A stretch of 45,804 nucleotides of DNA from positions 1-45,804 of the forward strand of contig NZ_JABEME010000019.1 in NCBI RefSeq assembly GCF_013004645.1. Direction: 5' to 3'. Shown here one piece after another: positions 24,268 through 31,831 of this stretch. This DNA is from Stenotrophomonas africana. Lineage in GTDB: Bacteria; Pseudomonadota; Gammaproteobacteria; Xanthomonadales; Xanthomonadaceae. Under the pieces are notes generated by a model. It was not told the DNA's origin. It saw only the letters and a program-made list of their open reading frames with translations, and made no database searches. The position numbers were made by a program, and so were the translations under genes. Positions within the stretch are counted from its first letter, which is position 1; every line of letters starts with the position of its first letter.

Positions 24268-25836
24268 CTACAGTTGCGATTCCACCGGCAGCCAGCTGAT
24301 CACTCGCGACATCCAGCGCTTGCGCGCCGTTGCCCCTGGCTCGGCCTCCACCCAGTGCGGTGGTGGCTCGCGCTCCAGCCAGCGCAACCGACGACGATCG
24401 TCCAGCGCCAGCCACCAGCTGTGCCTGGGATCAGCCAAGCGCAGGTACTCGTCCCGCAGCTGTGCGCCCAGCACCGGATCGTCGAACAGCACGCCCATCT
24501 CGGTGTTCAGATAGGCCGAGCGCGGGTCGAGGTTGAACGAACCAACAAAACCGCGGCAGTCGTCGACCAGGAACGCCTTGGTATGCAGACTCGCGCCGCT
24601 GCTGCCGAACACGCCGGCATCGCCGGACTGCCCTTGTGCCTTCAGTTCGTAAAGGTGGACGCCGGCTTCGAGCAACGGCACGCGGTAGCCCATGTAGCCA
24701 CCGTGTACGGCGGCGACGTCATTGGCGGCCAGTGAGTTGGTGACCACGCCGACCTGCACGCCCCGCCCGGCCATGGCCGAAAAGCCATCCAGGCCCTCGT
24801 TGCCGGGAACGAAGTAGGGCGAGATCAACAGGGCCTTGTGCCTGGCGGCCTGCAGCTCGCTGATGAGGGTCGACACCAGCCAGGCAGCGCGATCGTCCTT
24901 GCGGTGCTTCATCGGCGGGTCTGACACGATGCGCACTGCACCGCTCCAGTGCAGCGGCTCGGGGCTCGGTCGCTGCCGCTTGCGCGATTCGGCCACGCGC
25001 GCAAGGTAGGGCCGGGCCACGTCCCGCTGCGCCTCATGATCCGATTCGCGGACCAGCAGGCGCAGCTGCGCATCGGTATGGAAGGCAAGCGCCGATACCG
25101 GAATGGCAGCTTCGCTGTTCCAGTAGTCGTCGAAGATACGGTTGGCCTGCTCCACGGCGGGGCCGGCGACCAGCAGATCCAGGTCCTGGAAATTCACATC
25201 GTTGCGTGCGCTGAAGTACTCCTCGCCGATGTTGCGGCCACCGACGATCGCGACCCGGCCGTCGGCAATCCAGCTCTTGTTGTGCATGCGATGGTTCACG
25301 CTGAAGAAGCGTTGCACCATCTCCACCATGCGCAGGATGCCAGTGCGGTTGCGGAAGGGGTTGTACAAGCGGATCTCGATGTTCGGATGCGCATCGAGCG
25401 CCATCATCAGCGCGTCCTTGTCCTTGGCATTCATGTCATCGAGCAGGATGCGCACGCGCACGCCGCGCTCGGCGGCGTCATACAGCGCCTTGGCCATCAG
25501 GTGGCCGATCAGGTCGTCGTGCCAGATGTAGTACTGCAGGTCCAGGCTGCGGCCTGCGTGCGTGGTGATCATCGCGCGTGCGGCGAAGGCATCCATGCCA
25601 TCACTGAGGAACGCCACGCCGGACTGCCCGGGGTGGGCGTCCTGCAGCGGCACGATTTCCTGGTCGATACGGGTCTGCGCCGGCTGCAGTGGCAGTACCT
25701 GCGAGGGCGCGCCCTGCGCCTGTGGCGTGAGATGGTCGGCCAGCAGCAGCCCGGACAGGACCAGCAGCAACAGCGCGGCGAGGAGGATTGCAGCGATGCG
25801 CAGCAGGCGTCGCCACAGGGGCTTGGGCAGGCTCAT
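24268..25836 (-). CDS. Phospholipase D family protein (cardiolipin synthase C-like)
   Basis: A 522-residue membrane-anchored enzyme with two HKD motifs: HNKSWIADGRVAIVGGRN in the first half and HTKAFLVDDCRGFVGSFNLD in the second. A single N-terminal transmembrane segment (about residues 12-36, leucine/alanine-rich) anchors it. The layout matches ClsC/YmdC, which makes cardiolipin from phosphatidylglycerol and phosphatidylethanolamine; ClsC is about 470 residues. ATG at 25836 is chosen. The eight extra codons upstream (MAWIYHRG) are translated repeat sequence and not part of the protein. No ymdB-like partner gene is adjacent. Confidence 0.88.
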   Translation of the reverse strand: MSLPKPLWRRLLRIAAILLAALLLLVLSGLLLADHLTPQAQGAPSQVLPLQPAQTRIDQEIVPLQDAHPGQSGVAFLSDGMDAFAARAMITTHAGRSLDLQYYIWHDDLIGHLMAKALYDAAERGVRVRILLDDMNAKDKDALMMALDAHPNIEIRLYNPFRNRTGILRMVEMVQRFFSVNHRMHNKSWIADGRVAIVGGRNIGEEYFSARNDVNFQDLDLLVAGPAVEQANRIFDDYWNSEAAIPVSALAFHTDAQLRLLVRESDHEAQRDVARPYLARVAESRKRQRPSPEPLHWSGAVRIVSDPPMKHRKDDRAAWLVSTLISELQAARHKALLISPYFVPGNEGLDGFSAMAGRGVQVGVVTNSLAANDVAAVHGGYMGYRVPLLEAGVHLYELKAQGQSGDAGVFGSSGASLHTKAFLVDDCRGFVGSFNLDPRSAYLNTEMGVLFDDPVLGAQLRDEYLRLADPRHSWWLALDDRRRLRWLEREPPPHWVEAEPGATARKRWMSRVISWLPVESQL

Positions 25837-25845
25837 GCCCCGATG

Positions 25846-25914
25846 GTAGATCCACGCCATGCGCGGATGAAAGCCAGCCGACCCATTGCAGTAGATCCAT
25901 ACATGCGTGGATGG
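25846..25914 (+). repeat. Two tandem SMAG-type GTAG hairpins
   Basis: Direct copies at 25846-25869 (GTAGATCCACGCCATGCG...) and 25891-25914 (GTAGATCCATACATGCG...) sit 21 bp apart. Each folds on ATCCA.../...TGGAT. They lie upstream of the phospholipase D start, so they fall within its 5' region. A third partial TGCGTGGATGG occurs at about 25938-25948. Confidence 0.75.
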
Positions 25915-25951
25915 CTGCTCCAGGCAATATCACACCCTGCGTGGATGGGCC

Positions 25952-26650
25952 TCAGAACCGCTCGTCGCTGCCCAGGTAGCGCCACTGGCCCGGCGGCAGC
26001 GGCCCCAGCGCCACGCGGCCAATGCGCAGACGGCGCACCGCTGTCACCTGCAGCCCGGCGGTTGTCACCGCTGCACGCAGGCCCTTGGCGGTGAGCCCCT
26101 TGCCGGCGAACCGCAGCCGCTGTTCGCTCTGCCAGCTGACCTTGCCGCCGCCGGCCTCCTGCTGCAAGCGCGCCATCAACCAAGGCCCGCGCTCTGGGCC
26201 GCCCTCGGCCACTTCGATCAGGTATTCCTGCTCAGTGCGGCCCAGATTGCGCTGCAGATGCGCCAACGTGGCCGGATCCTGGCTGACCACGACCAGCCCG
26301 CTATCGGCCGCAGGCAGCGATGCGGCCAGCTGCAGGCCGTGGAAATGCCGCTGCAGCGGGCGGATGTCGCTGGCATCGAGTTCGCTGCGGCTGTCACTGC
26401 TGACCAGCGCACACAGGGTCTCGGCGGCAACGCCGGCCGGCTTGTGCAGCAGCATGCTGACCCGCTCGGCCTTTTCATCGCTGGCCTGCTCGGCCACGAC
26501 AATCTCGGCGCTGTCATCGACCGGGCGCTGCGGCTGTTCCACCACCTCGCCATTGACCGTGACCCAGCCGCCTTCGATGTAACGTCGCGCTTCGCCGCGC
26601 GGGATGCCGAGCAGGGCGGACAGGCGTTTGTCGAGACGGATCGGTTCCAT
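25952..26650 (-). CDS. RsuA-family pseudouridine synthase, catalytic Asp missing
   Basis: A 232-residue member of the RsuA/RluB/RluF group. An N-terminal S4 RNA-binding domain (residues 1-60, MEPIRLDKRLSALLG) is followed by the synthase fold. Visible family motifs are MLLHKPAG, EQEYLIEV and GKGLTAKGLRA. The catalytic loop, normally RLDxxSxGL, reads SLPAADSGL, which places proline where the catalytic aspartate belongs and serine at the arginine. The protein may be an inactive RNA-binding relative, or may use the aspartate three residues later. Start ATG at 26650. It lies 47 bp after the YgjP-like gene on the same strand and may share its transcript. Confidence 0.8.
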   Translation of the reverse strand: MEPIRLDKRLSALLGIPRGEARRYIEGGWVTVNGEVVEQPQRPVDDSAEIVVAEQASDEKAERVSMLLHKPAGVAAETLCALVSSDSRSELDASDIRPLQRHFHGLQLAASLPAADSGLVVVSQDPATLAHLQRNLGRTEQEYLIEVAEGGPERGPWLMARLQQEAGGGKVSWQSEQRLRFAGKGLTAKGLRAAVTTAGLQVTAVRRLRIGRVALGPLPPGQWRYLGSDERF

Positions 26651-26697
26651 GGCGGAAAGGTCAGGCAGGGGGCGCGCAGTGTAGCCGCTGCGGCCGG

Positions 26698-27198
26698 TCA
26701 GCGCTGGCCGCGGTTGGCCAGCTCGGTCAGGTACAGGCGGGTATCGAACTCCAGCTGCAGGTAATCCGGCTCCATGTGCTGGCACAGCTGGTAGAAGGCC
26801 TTGTTGTGGTCGGCTTCCTTCAGGTGGGCCAGTTCGTGCACCACGATCATGCGCAGGAAGGCCGCCGGTGCCTGGCGGAACACGGTGGCGATGCGGATCT
26901 CGCGGCTGGCCTTGAGGCGGCCGCCGTGCACGCGGGAAATGGCGGTATGGGTGCCCAGGGCGTGCTTGATCACTTCCAGCGTGTTGTCGTAGCAGACCTT
27001 GTTGAGCGGCACCGACTTGCGCAGGTAGCGGTCCTTCAGCTCCTGCGTGTAGTCGTACAGCTGGCGGTCGCTGCGCACCTCGTGCGGGTCGGGGTAGCGC
27101 TGCTGCAGCCAGGGGCCGAGCTTGCCCTGCGCCAGCAGTTCGCTGACCTGGGCGACCAAGGGTTCGGGATAGCCGGTGAGGTACTTCAGGACTGCCAT
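26698..27198 (-). CDS. YgjP-like zinc metallohydrolase
   Basis: A 166-residue member of the YgjP/M48-like metal-dependent hydrolase family. The zinc motif HELAH has H121, E122 and H125, and a third histidine H131 lies in ADHNKAFYQL as in YgjP. MEPDY closes the core. E. coli YgjP has been reported as a UTP pyrophosphatase; others in the family resemble SprT-type proteases, so the substrate is open. Start ATG at 27198 (MAVLKYLTGYPE). It is divergent from the YaiL-like gene with 62 bp between starts, so the promoters overlap. Confidence 0.82.
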   Translation of the reverse strand: MAVLKYLTGYPEPLVAQVSELLAQGKLGPWLQQRYPDPHEVRSDRQLYDYTQELKDRYLRKSVPLNKVCYDNTLEVIKHALGTHTAISRVHGGRLKASREIRIATVFRQAPAAFLRMIVVHELAHLKEADHNKAFYQLCQHMEPDYLQLEFDTRLYLTELANRGQR

Positions 27199-27219
27199 GC
27201 AGGGGCGGCGGGGCGTCGG

Positions 27220-27225
27220 TAGAAT
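27220..27225 (+). promoter_or_regulatory. Putative -10 element (TAGAAT) of the YaiL-like gene
   Basis: TAGAAT is a near-consensus -10, 35 bp before the ATG at 27261 within a 62-bp divergent gap. A -35 is not obvious. Confidence 0.45.
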
Positions 27226-27260
27226 GGGGCATCCAAGATTACACGCGGTACGCACCGACC

Positions 27261-27818
27261 ATGGCAAAGCCCAACGCGTTGCAGGAACAATTGCTCAAGG
27301 CCGGCCTGGCCAAGAAGTCGCAGGCCAGCGCTGCCGCGAGCGCGCAGGCCAAGGCCCGGCAGGGCAAGGCCGAATCGACCTCGGCCGACGTGCAGCGCGA
27401 GGCTGAACGGGCCCGCGCCGAGAAGGTCGAGCGCGACCGCGCGCTGGCCGCCGAGCGCAACGCCCAGGCCAAGCTGGCTGAACAGAAGGCGCAGGCGAAG
27501 CAGATCATCACGGCCCATGCCGTGCCCCACAAGGGCGATGACGAGTACCGCTTCAGTGATGGCGCGGCGATCCGCACCCTGCTGATCGACCCCAAGCTGC
27601 GCAAGGCGCTGTCGGTGGGTGTGCTGGTCATCGTCGCCCATGGCGAGGGCTACGCCCTGCTGCCGCGAGTCGCCGCCGAGAAGGTGCGTGAACGCGCGCC
27701 GGAAGCGATCATCGTCGACCACGGCCAGCCGGGCTCGACCGCCGAGATCTCCACCGGCAACGCCGAGGACGACGCCTACTACGCGCAGTTCCAGGTGCCG
27801 GACGACCTGGTCTGGTAA
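27261..27818 (+). CDS. DUF2058 protein (YaiL family)
   Basis: A 185-residue DUF2058 protein, which includes E. coli YaiL (nucleoprotein/polynucleotide-associated enzyme by old annotation). The N-terminal half (residues 1-90) is a charged helical segment rich in A/K/E/R/Q, likely a coiled coil. The C-terminal domain starts about residue 95 with YRFSDGAAIRTLLID and ends YYAQFQVPDDLVW, the family hallmark. MAKPNALQEQLLKAGL is the conserved start. Biochemical function unknown. It is followed after 106 bp by a small zinc-finger gene. Confidence 0.88.
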   Translation: MAKPNALQEQLLKAGLAKKSQASAAASAQAKARQGKAESTSADVQREAERARAEKVERDRALAAERNAQAKLAEQKAQAKQIITAHAVPHKGDDEYRFSDGAAIRTLLIDPKLRKALSVGVLVIVAHGEGYALLPRVAAEKVRERAPEAIIVDHGQPGSTAEISTGNAEDDAYYAQFQVPDDLVW

Positions 27819-27924
27819 GGCGCGGCTGAACCGGCGGCTACGCCCGCCGGGCACGGCCCCGCGCTACCGTTTGCGGCGCAGTGCATCGTCCCCATATCAG
27901 GCGACACACCTGCGGAGGATGGCC

Positions 27925-28191
27925 ATGGCCACCGGTTGGGCGGGAGATGGCGCGGTCCAGGACCAGATCGACGCCACCGTCGACGATGCGATCGCCCGCG
28001 CGCGGCGCCAGCTGCGCGAGGGGCCCGGTCTGGAACACTGTGAGGAATGCGACGCGCCGATTCCGTTGGCGCGGCGCCAGGCTGTGCCTGGTGTGCGGCT
28101 GTGCGTTGCGTGCCAGCAGGCGCGGGATGACGAAGACCAGGCGCATGCCGGGTACAACCGGCGTGGCAGCAAGGACAGCCAGCTGAGGTAA
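27925..28191 (+). CDS. DksA/TraR-type C4 zinc-finger protein (YbiI-like)
   Basis: An 88-residue protein with one C4 zinc finger, C39-x2-C42 and C60-x2-C63 (CEECDAPIPLAR...RLCVACQ). The helix before the finger (residues 15-33) and the size match YbiI rather than full DksA (151 residues), so it lacks most of the coiled coil that enters the RNA polymerase channel. GGAGG precedes ATG 27925 at 6-bp spacing; the earlier in-frame ATG at 27919 would be too close to it. It may modulate transcription or bind RNA polymerase, which is inference. Composite repeat B begins 15 bp after the stop. Confidence 0.87.
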   Translation: MATGWAGDGAVQDQIDATVDDAIARARRQLREGPGLEHCEECDAPIPLARRQAVPGVRLCVACQQARDDEDQAHAGYNRRGSKDSQLR

Positions 28192-28268
28192 AGGGGTGTT
28201 TTATTGCAGGGCTGCGCCCTGCACCTGCAGAAGCAACGTCAACATCAAAGGCTGGCTTTCCGTGGGCT

Positions 28269-28370
28269 GGCGGGGTGAGTTCGGTTGAGGGGGACGCCGT
28301 AAACCCATCCATGGGGGCTTGGTCGCGCCATCCATGGCGCTCACACCCCCTCAACCGGACCCACCCCGCC
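28269..28370 (+). repeat. Variable-arm hairpin unit B1 (52-nt core)
   Basis: Arms 28269-28293 and 28346-28370 (25 nt) pair with two mismatches. The 52-nt core starts ACGCCGTAAACCCATCC and ends with inner hairpin GCGCCATCCATGGCGC. The arm contains CGGTTGAGGGGG. Its right arm is identical to the orphan arm at 217-241. Confidence 0.8.
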
Positions 28371-28467
28371 TTCGACAGATTTCCGCGATCTGTTGGAACC
28401 TGCTGCTGATGGTGGGTGCCGACCAACGGTCGGCACCCACCAACAGCGCGCGGAATCTGTCAGAGGT

Positions 28468-28565
28468 GGGGCGGTGTGGGTGGGCAGGACCGTTGGCGCC
28501 ATGGATGGCGCCATCGAGCCCCCATGGATGGGTTTACGGCGTGTCCTGACCACCCACACCGCCCC
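28468..28565 (-). repeat. Variable-arm hairpin unit B2 (52-nt core)
   Basis: Arms 28468-28490 and 28543-28565 (23 nt) pair with one mismatch around a 52-nt core, read on the minus strand. The arm contains GTGTGGGTGGGCAGGAC, the same arm type as unit D at 45722 and unlike B1 only 200 bp away. Confidence 0.8.
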
Positions 28566-28650
28566 GCCATCCCACGGAATGCCGCTCTTGATCTTGCTTC
28601 GGCTTCGGCCTCTGCAGGTGCAGGGCGCAGCCCTGCCGAAAACCCCACCC

Positions 28651-29244
28651 TCAGCCGTCGCCCTGGATGCCGCCCGGTGCCTGTGCCGGGTCGCGCCAGC
28701 GGCGCACCGTGCGCTGGAAAAACAGGTTGTTCGGCAGCTGCAGCACCGTGCCCTCGTGGCCGTCGCCGGTCTCCTGCAGGGTGGTGTAGATCAGGTTGAC
28801 GTCGATCACCCGGCCCTTCAGGCCCGGCTTCTCGCCGTTCTCCAGCACCTCGATGTAGTCATGCAGGCGGAACGGGCGGGTGGTGAAGATCAGCAGCGTG
28901 CAGAAGATGTTGGACAGCACGCTCCACGCCGCGAAGAAGGCCACTGCGCCCACGGCCGCGAAGCCGGTGAACGCGGTCCACAGTACCGACGGCGATGCGC
29001 CGAGCAGGCTGAGGATATATAGCACTGCGCTGAAATAGACCACGAAACTGCTGATCCGGCGTGCGCCCATCGCCATCTCCGGCGGCAGTGTGTAGTGCTC
29101 GGCGAAGCGGCGGATCAAGCGCCGTGCCAGCACCCGCAGCAGCCACGCGGCCAGCAGGGTGAGCAGGATCTTCGCGGCGATTCCGGCGTCGTGGAGCCAA
29201 GGGTAGGTCCAGGCCGGCAGGTGATCCTTCAGCGACAACATCAT
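28651..29244 (-). CDS. Small mechanosensitive channel (MscS family)
   Basis: A 197-residue MscS-like channel, shorter than E. coli MscS (286). Three hydrophobic segments are visible: about residues 20-42, 65-84 and 90-118. The pore helix is glycine/alanine-rich (FTGFAAVGAVAFFAAWSVLSN). The beta domain follows with TTRPFRLHDYIEV and LPNNLFFQ, and the usual C-terminal alpha/beta cage is cut short. It should open on membrane tension and release solutes during osmotic downshock. Two adjacent ATGs (29244, 29241) are both possible; no clear ribosome site. It stops 15 bp from composite repeat B. Confidence 0.85.
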   Translation of the reverse strand: MMLSLKDHLPAWTYPWLHDAGIAAKILLTLLAAWLLRVLARRLIRRFAEHYTLPPEMAMGARRISSFVVYFSAVLYILSLLGASPSVLWTAFTGFAAVGAVAFFAAWSVLSNIFCTLLIFTTRPFRLHDYIEVLENGEKPGLKGRVIDVNLIYTTLQETGDGHEGTVLQLPNNLFFQRTVRRWRDPAQAPGGIQGDG

Positions 29245-29281
29245 GGGGGGTGACGACAGGTGGCAATAACGGCCCCCGATG

Positions 29282-29461
29282 TTACCCGGCGCGTGCGGGG
29301 GATTCGACCGCCGGGGTCCAGGCCAGGCACACCAGCTCCTGGCGGTGCTGCTGCAGGCAGGCGCGGCCGTTGTCGGGGCGCAGCTGCAGTGACAGGCCCA
29401 GCGCCTGCAGCAGGACGCAGGCAGCGATCACCAGCAGGGCGGCGCAGGATGGGCTGGACAT
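29282..29461 (-). CDS. Small membrane or exported protein, unknown
   Basis: A 59-residue candidate gene. One hydrophobic segment (about residues 6-27, CAALLVIAACVLLQALGL) could be a signal or membrane anchor, followed by a short polar tail with two cysteines. ATG at 29461 has GGGAG 8 bp upstream, the main coding evidence. It lies 37 bp before the MscS start on the same strand and is divergent from the ECF sigma gene. No family recognised, so it could be spurious. Confidence 0.4.
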   Translation of the reverse strand: MSSPSCAALLVIAACVLLQALGLSLQLRPDNGRACLQQHRQELVCLAWTPAVESPARAG

Positions 29462-29587
29462 GGCAGGACTCCCGGACGGCAATCTCGCGAAGGACCTTCC
29501 ATGGATGCAGCCGCCATCCAAAAGGTTGCATGCCATCGATCATCGACCGGCTCTAAACCTTTTCCCGGGTCGCCGCATCCAAGCGAT

Positions 29588-30166
29588 ATGCTCGACACCA
29601 CCATGCCCGCGCCGCCTGCCGCCAATGACGCCGTCGACGAACCCGCCCTGGTGCGGGCGGCGGCCGCGGGCGACACCGCTGCCTACGAACTGCTGTACCG
29701 GCGTCACGCGCCGCGTGTATTCGCTGTCCTGTGGCGGTTGTGTGGCGGGCAGCAGGCACGTGCCGAGGATGCGCTGCAGGAGGCTTTCCTGCAGGCGTGG
29801 AAAGCACTGCCAGGGTTCCGTTTCGAGAGCAGCCTGTCCACCTGGCTGCATCGGCTGGGCGTCAACGCCGCGCTGATGGAGTTGCGCGGCCGGGCTGCCG
29901 GGCAGGACCACGACAGCCTCGATGATATCGACGGAGGCCTGCAGGAACTGGCGGTGCATGACCGTTGTGCCGGCACCGAGCGCGATCTTGAGCGCGCGCT
30001 GTCGACACTGCCGCCACGGGCGCGTGCGGTACTGGTACTGCACGACATCGAAGGCTGGAAACACCAGGAAATCGCCGAGCAGCTGCAGATGGCCGTCGGC
30101 AGTTCCAAGGCACAGCTGCATCGTGCGCGCGGCCTGTTGCGCGCACGGCTGGGAGACATGACATGA
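29588..30166 (+). CDS. ECF-type RNA polymerase sigma factor
   Basis: A 192-residue group 4 sigma factor. Region 2 (about residues 20-90) carries LLYRRHAPRVFAVLWRL and the region 2.2/2.3 block RAEDALQEAFLQAWKAL. Region 4 (about 135-190) carries ALSTLPPRARAVLVLHDIEGW and the helix-turn-helix HQEIAEQLQMAVGSSKAQLHRAR. The start is uncertain: ATG 29588 is used, 29603 is possible, and no strong ribosome site is seen. Its stop overlaps the ATG of the next gene (ATGA). It heads a three-gene operon with a one-span membrane protein and a DUF4097 protein, the usual sigma/anti-sigma/target layout. Confidence 0.9.
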   Translation: MLDTTMPAPPAANDAVDEPALVRAAAAGDTAAYELLYRRHAPRVFAVLWRLCGGQQARAEDALQEAFLQAWKALPGFRFESSLSTWLHRLGVNAALMELRGRAAGQDHDSLDDIDGGLQELAVHDRCAGTERDLERALSTLPPRARAVLVLHDIEGWKHQEIAEQLQMAVGSSKAQLHRARGLLRARLGDMT

Positions 30167-30696
30167 GTACACACGAACACGATTCCGTTCACGACCTGCT
30201 GGCCCGGCTGCGCGGGCTGCCGAACGAGCGCGATGTCCCCACCGATGGCTGGGCACGCCTGTCGGCCCAGCTGCCGCCGCGTGAACCGCAGGCAGCACCT
30301 GCGCCAACGGACAACGTGGTGGCCCTGCCAACGCGCTCGCGGCGCCGCTGGTGGCTGCCGGTCGGCGCTGCCCTGGCGGCCAGCCTGGCGGTCTACGCCG
30401 TGGCGCCGTGGCGCCATGCGCAGCCAGAGGTACCGGTACCTTCAGCGCTGCAGCTTCAGGCGGCGGCGATGACCGAGCAGTACCGGCAGGCCGTCGCTTC
30501 GCTGCCCGACGGACGGGCGCCGGAATGGCAGCCGGCCCTGCACGAACTGGATGAAAGCGCGGCGCAGATCCGTGCCGCCCTGGCGCAGGACCCGCGTGCG
30601 CCGCACCTGCTTGGCCAGCTCAAGCGCACCTATGCGCTGCGGCTGGAACTGACCCGGCAGGCGGCCTATGCCGCCGAGTCCGGCTTGACGACCTGA
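30163..30696 (+). CDS. Putative anti-sigma factor, single membrane span
   Basis: A 177-residue protein. A cytoplasmic N-terminal part (residues 1-60) includes HDLLARLRGLPNERDVP. It is followed by RSRRRWW and one transmembrane segment (about residues 65-80, LPVGAALAASLAVYAV), then a periplasmic domain of about 95 residues. The topology and the 4-bp overlap with the sigma gene suggest it is the cognate anti-sigma factor, though no ZAS zinc motif (HxxxCxxC) is present. The identification rests on context and topology, not on a recognised domain. Confidence 0.6.
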   Translation: MSTHEHDSVHDLLARLRGLPNERDVPTDGWARLSAQLPPREPQAAPAPTDNVVALPTRSRRRWWLPVGAALAASLAVYAVAPWRHAQPEVPVPSALQLQAAAMTEQYRQAVASLPDGRAPEWQPALHELDESAAQIRAALAQDPRAPHLLGQLKRTYALRLELTRQAAYAAESGLTT

Positions 30697-30706
30697 GGAG
30701 ACCCCC

Positions 30707-31588
30707 ATGACCCGAACCCTGATTTCCTGCTGTGTCGCGCTGCTGCTGGCCCCTGCCGTGGCGCTGGCCGATACCCGCATCGACGAGCGCCATACGCTGG
30801 CCGCGGGCGGTCGCATCGAGCTGAGCAACGTGGCCGGCAAGGTGACCGTGCGTGGCTGGGACCGCAATGACGTGCAGCTCACCGGCACGCTCAGCGATGG
30901 CCTGCAGCTGCGTCAGGAAAAAAGCGCCAACCGTGTGCGCTGGGAGATCGAGTACCCGCGCCGCAGCAACAACGGCGGCGCAACACTGGTACTGAACGTA
31001 CCGCGTTCGGTGGAACTGCTGCTCAGCACGGTCAGTGCCAGCCAGGACATCAGTGGCATCGATGTGCGACGACTGCAGGCCGACACGGTCAGCGGCAGCC
31101 TGAGCGCGGCTGGCCGCAGTGGCGACAGCAAGCTCAACACGGTCAGTGGCAGCGTCAGCGCACGCCTGCAGACGCCCAAGCTGGACGTGAACACGGTCAG
31201 CGGCCGGATCGAGGCCGGCGGCGGCGTCTCTGGCGATATCGGTGCGCAGACGGTGTCGGGCCGGGTCGAGGTGGACGCTGGCCGCGTGCAGCGGCTGGCG
31301 GTGGAGACCGTCTCGGGCAGCATCGATCTGGCAGCAGCCGGACTGGCACCCGGTGGCCGGATCAATGTCGAATCGGTCAGTGCCTCGGTCACGCTGAGCC
31401 TGCCGCGCGCGGTGTCGGCGCAGCTGTCGGTGAACAGCTTCAGCGGCTCGATCAACAGCGATGCCGGCCAGGTGGAGCGACCGCGCTATGGGCCGGGCAG
31501 CCACCTCGATACGCGTCTGGGCGGCGGCGACGGTGACATCCGCATCCAGTCGCATTCGGGCAGTGTTCGGGTTCGCCTGGATCGCTGA
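30707..31588 (+). CDS. DUF4097 beta-repeat exported protein
   Basis: A 293-residue exported protein. The signal peptide ends about residue 21 (AVALA-DTR). The mature chain has the DUF4097 fold: early VAGKVTVRGWDRNDVQLTG, then a solenoid in which TVSGS-like steps recur about every 20 residues (TVSAS, TVSGS, TVSGS, TVSGR, TVSGR, TVSGS, SVSAS, SFSGS). Each turn adds short beta strands and probably builds a small beta-helix. DUF4097 proteins of known function are lacking; many sit next to ECF sigma or anti-sigma genes, as here. GAGGAG lies upstream of the ATG. The stop is 15 bp before a perfect hairpin. Confidence 0.88.
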   Translation: MTRTLISCCVALLLAPAVALADTRIDERHTLAAGGRIELSNVAGKVTVRGWDRNDVQLTGTLSDGLQLRQEKSANRVRWEIEYPRRSNNGGATLVLNVPRSVELLLSTVSASQDISGIDVRRLQADTVSGSLSAAGRSGDSKLNTVSGSVSARLQTPKLDVNTVSGRIEAGGGVSGDIGAQTVSGRVEVDAGRVQRLAVETVSGSIDLAAAGLAPGGRINVESVSASVTLSLPRAVSAQLSVNSFSGSINSDAGQVERPRYGPGSHLDTRLGGGDGDIRIQSHSGSVRVRLDR

Positions 31589-31603
31589 GCACGGTCCGGC
31601 AGG

Positions 31604-31626
31604 CCGCGGCGGCAGCGCCGCCGCGG
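31604..31626. terminator. Hairpin between convergent genes
   Basis: CCGCGGCGGC-AGC-GCCGCCGCGG is a perfect 10-bp stem in the 49-bp gap between the DUF4097 stop and the minus-strand small gene. No T run is present. Confidence 0.55.
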
Positions 31627-31637
31627 TCGGTGCTGGG

Positions 31638-31820
31638 TCAGCTGGCTTTCTTCAGCGCCCAGGTGGTGCCGAGGACTTCGATCTTGCCACCGGCCTTGCG
31701 GAACGCTGCCAGGTCCGAAGCGATCGAATCGCTGCTGACCACGGTGCTGGCGGCCGCGCCCTTGCGTTCGCTGCGGATGCTGTTGCTGGCCTTCGCGGGG
31801 GTCTTTGCCTTGCGGGGCAT
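31638..31820 (-). CDS. Small basic protein, unknown
   Basis: A 60-residue protein: a lysine/serine-rich N-terminus (MPRKAKTPAKASNSIRSERK) followed by a compact segment ending IEVLGTTWALKKAS. ATG at 31820 has AGGAG 5 bp upstream, which strongly supports translation. It begins 11 bp after the YkgJ stop on the same strand, so it is the second gene of that unit. No family recognised; a nucleic-acid-binding role would fit the charge but is unproven. Confidence 0.6.
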   Translation of the reverse strand: MPRKAKTPAKASNSIRSERKGAAASTVVSSDSIASDLAAFRKAGGKIEVLGTTWALKKAS

Positions 31821-31831
31821 GGTTGCTCCTG

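Larger units (their letters stand above)
28206..28636. repeat. Composite palindromic element, copy B (complete)
   Basis: A gene-free 430-bp nested palindrome. Both ends carry the module GCAGGGCTGCGCCCTGC (28206-28222 and its inverse ending 28636). Moving inward there is one hairpin unit each side (28269-28370 and 28468-28565) in opposite orientation. The centre (28371-28467) is bounded by TTCGACAGATT and AATCTGTCAGAGG. In the middle sits a 29-bp hairpin, 28412-28440 (GTGGGTGCCGACC...). It lies between a plus-strand stop and a minus-strand stop, so it may also serve as a bidirectional terminator. Confidence 0.8.

Noticed and set aside
25837..25860. N-terminal extension of the phospholipase D protein
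   Set aside because: The extra codons fall in a GTAG repeat, and the preferred ATG directly precedes the membrane anchor.
28206..28636. Small coding frames inside composite element B
   Set aside because: Arginine/proline-rich frames without ribosome sites that recur in every repeat copy, explained by the palindromes.
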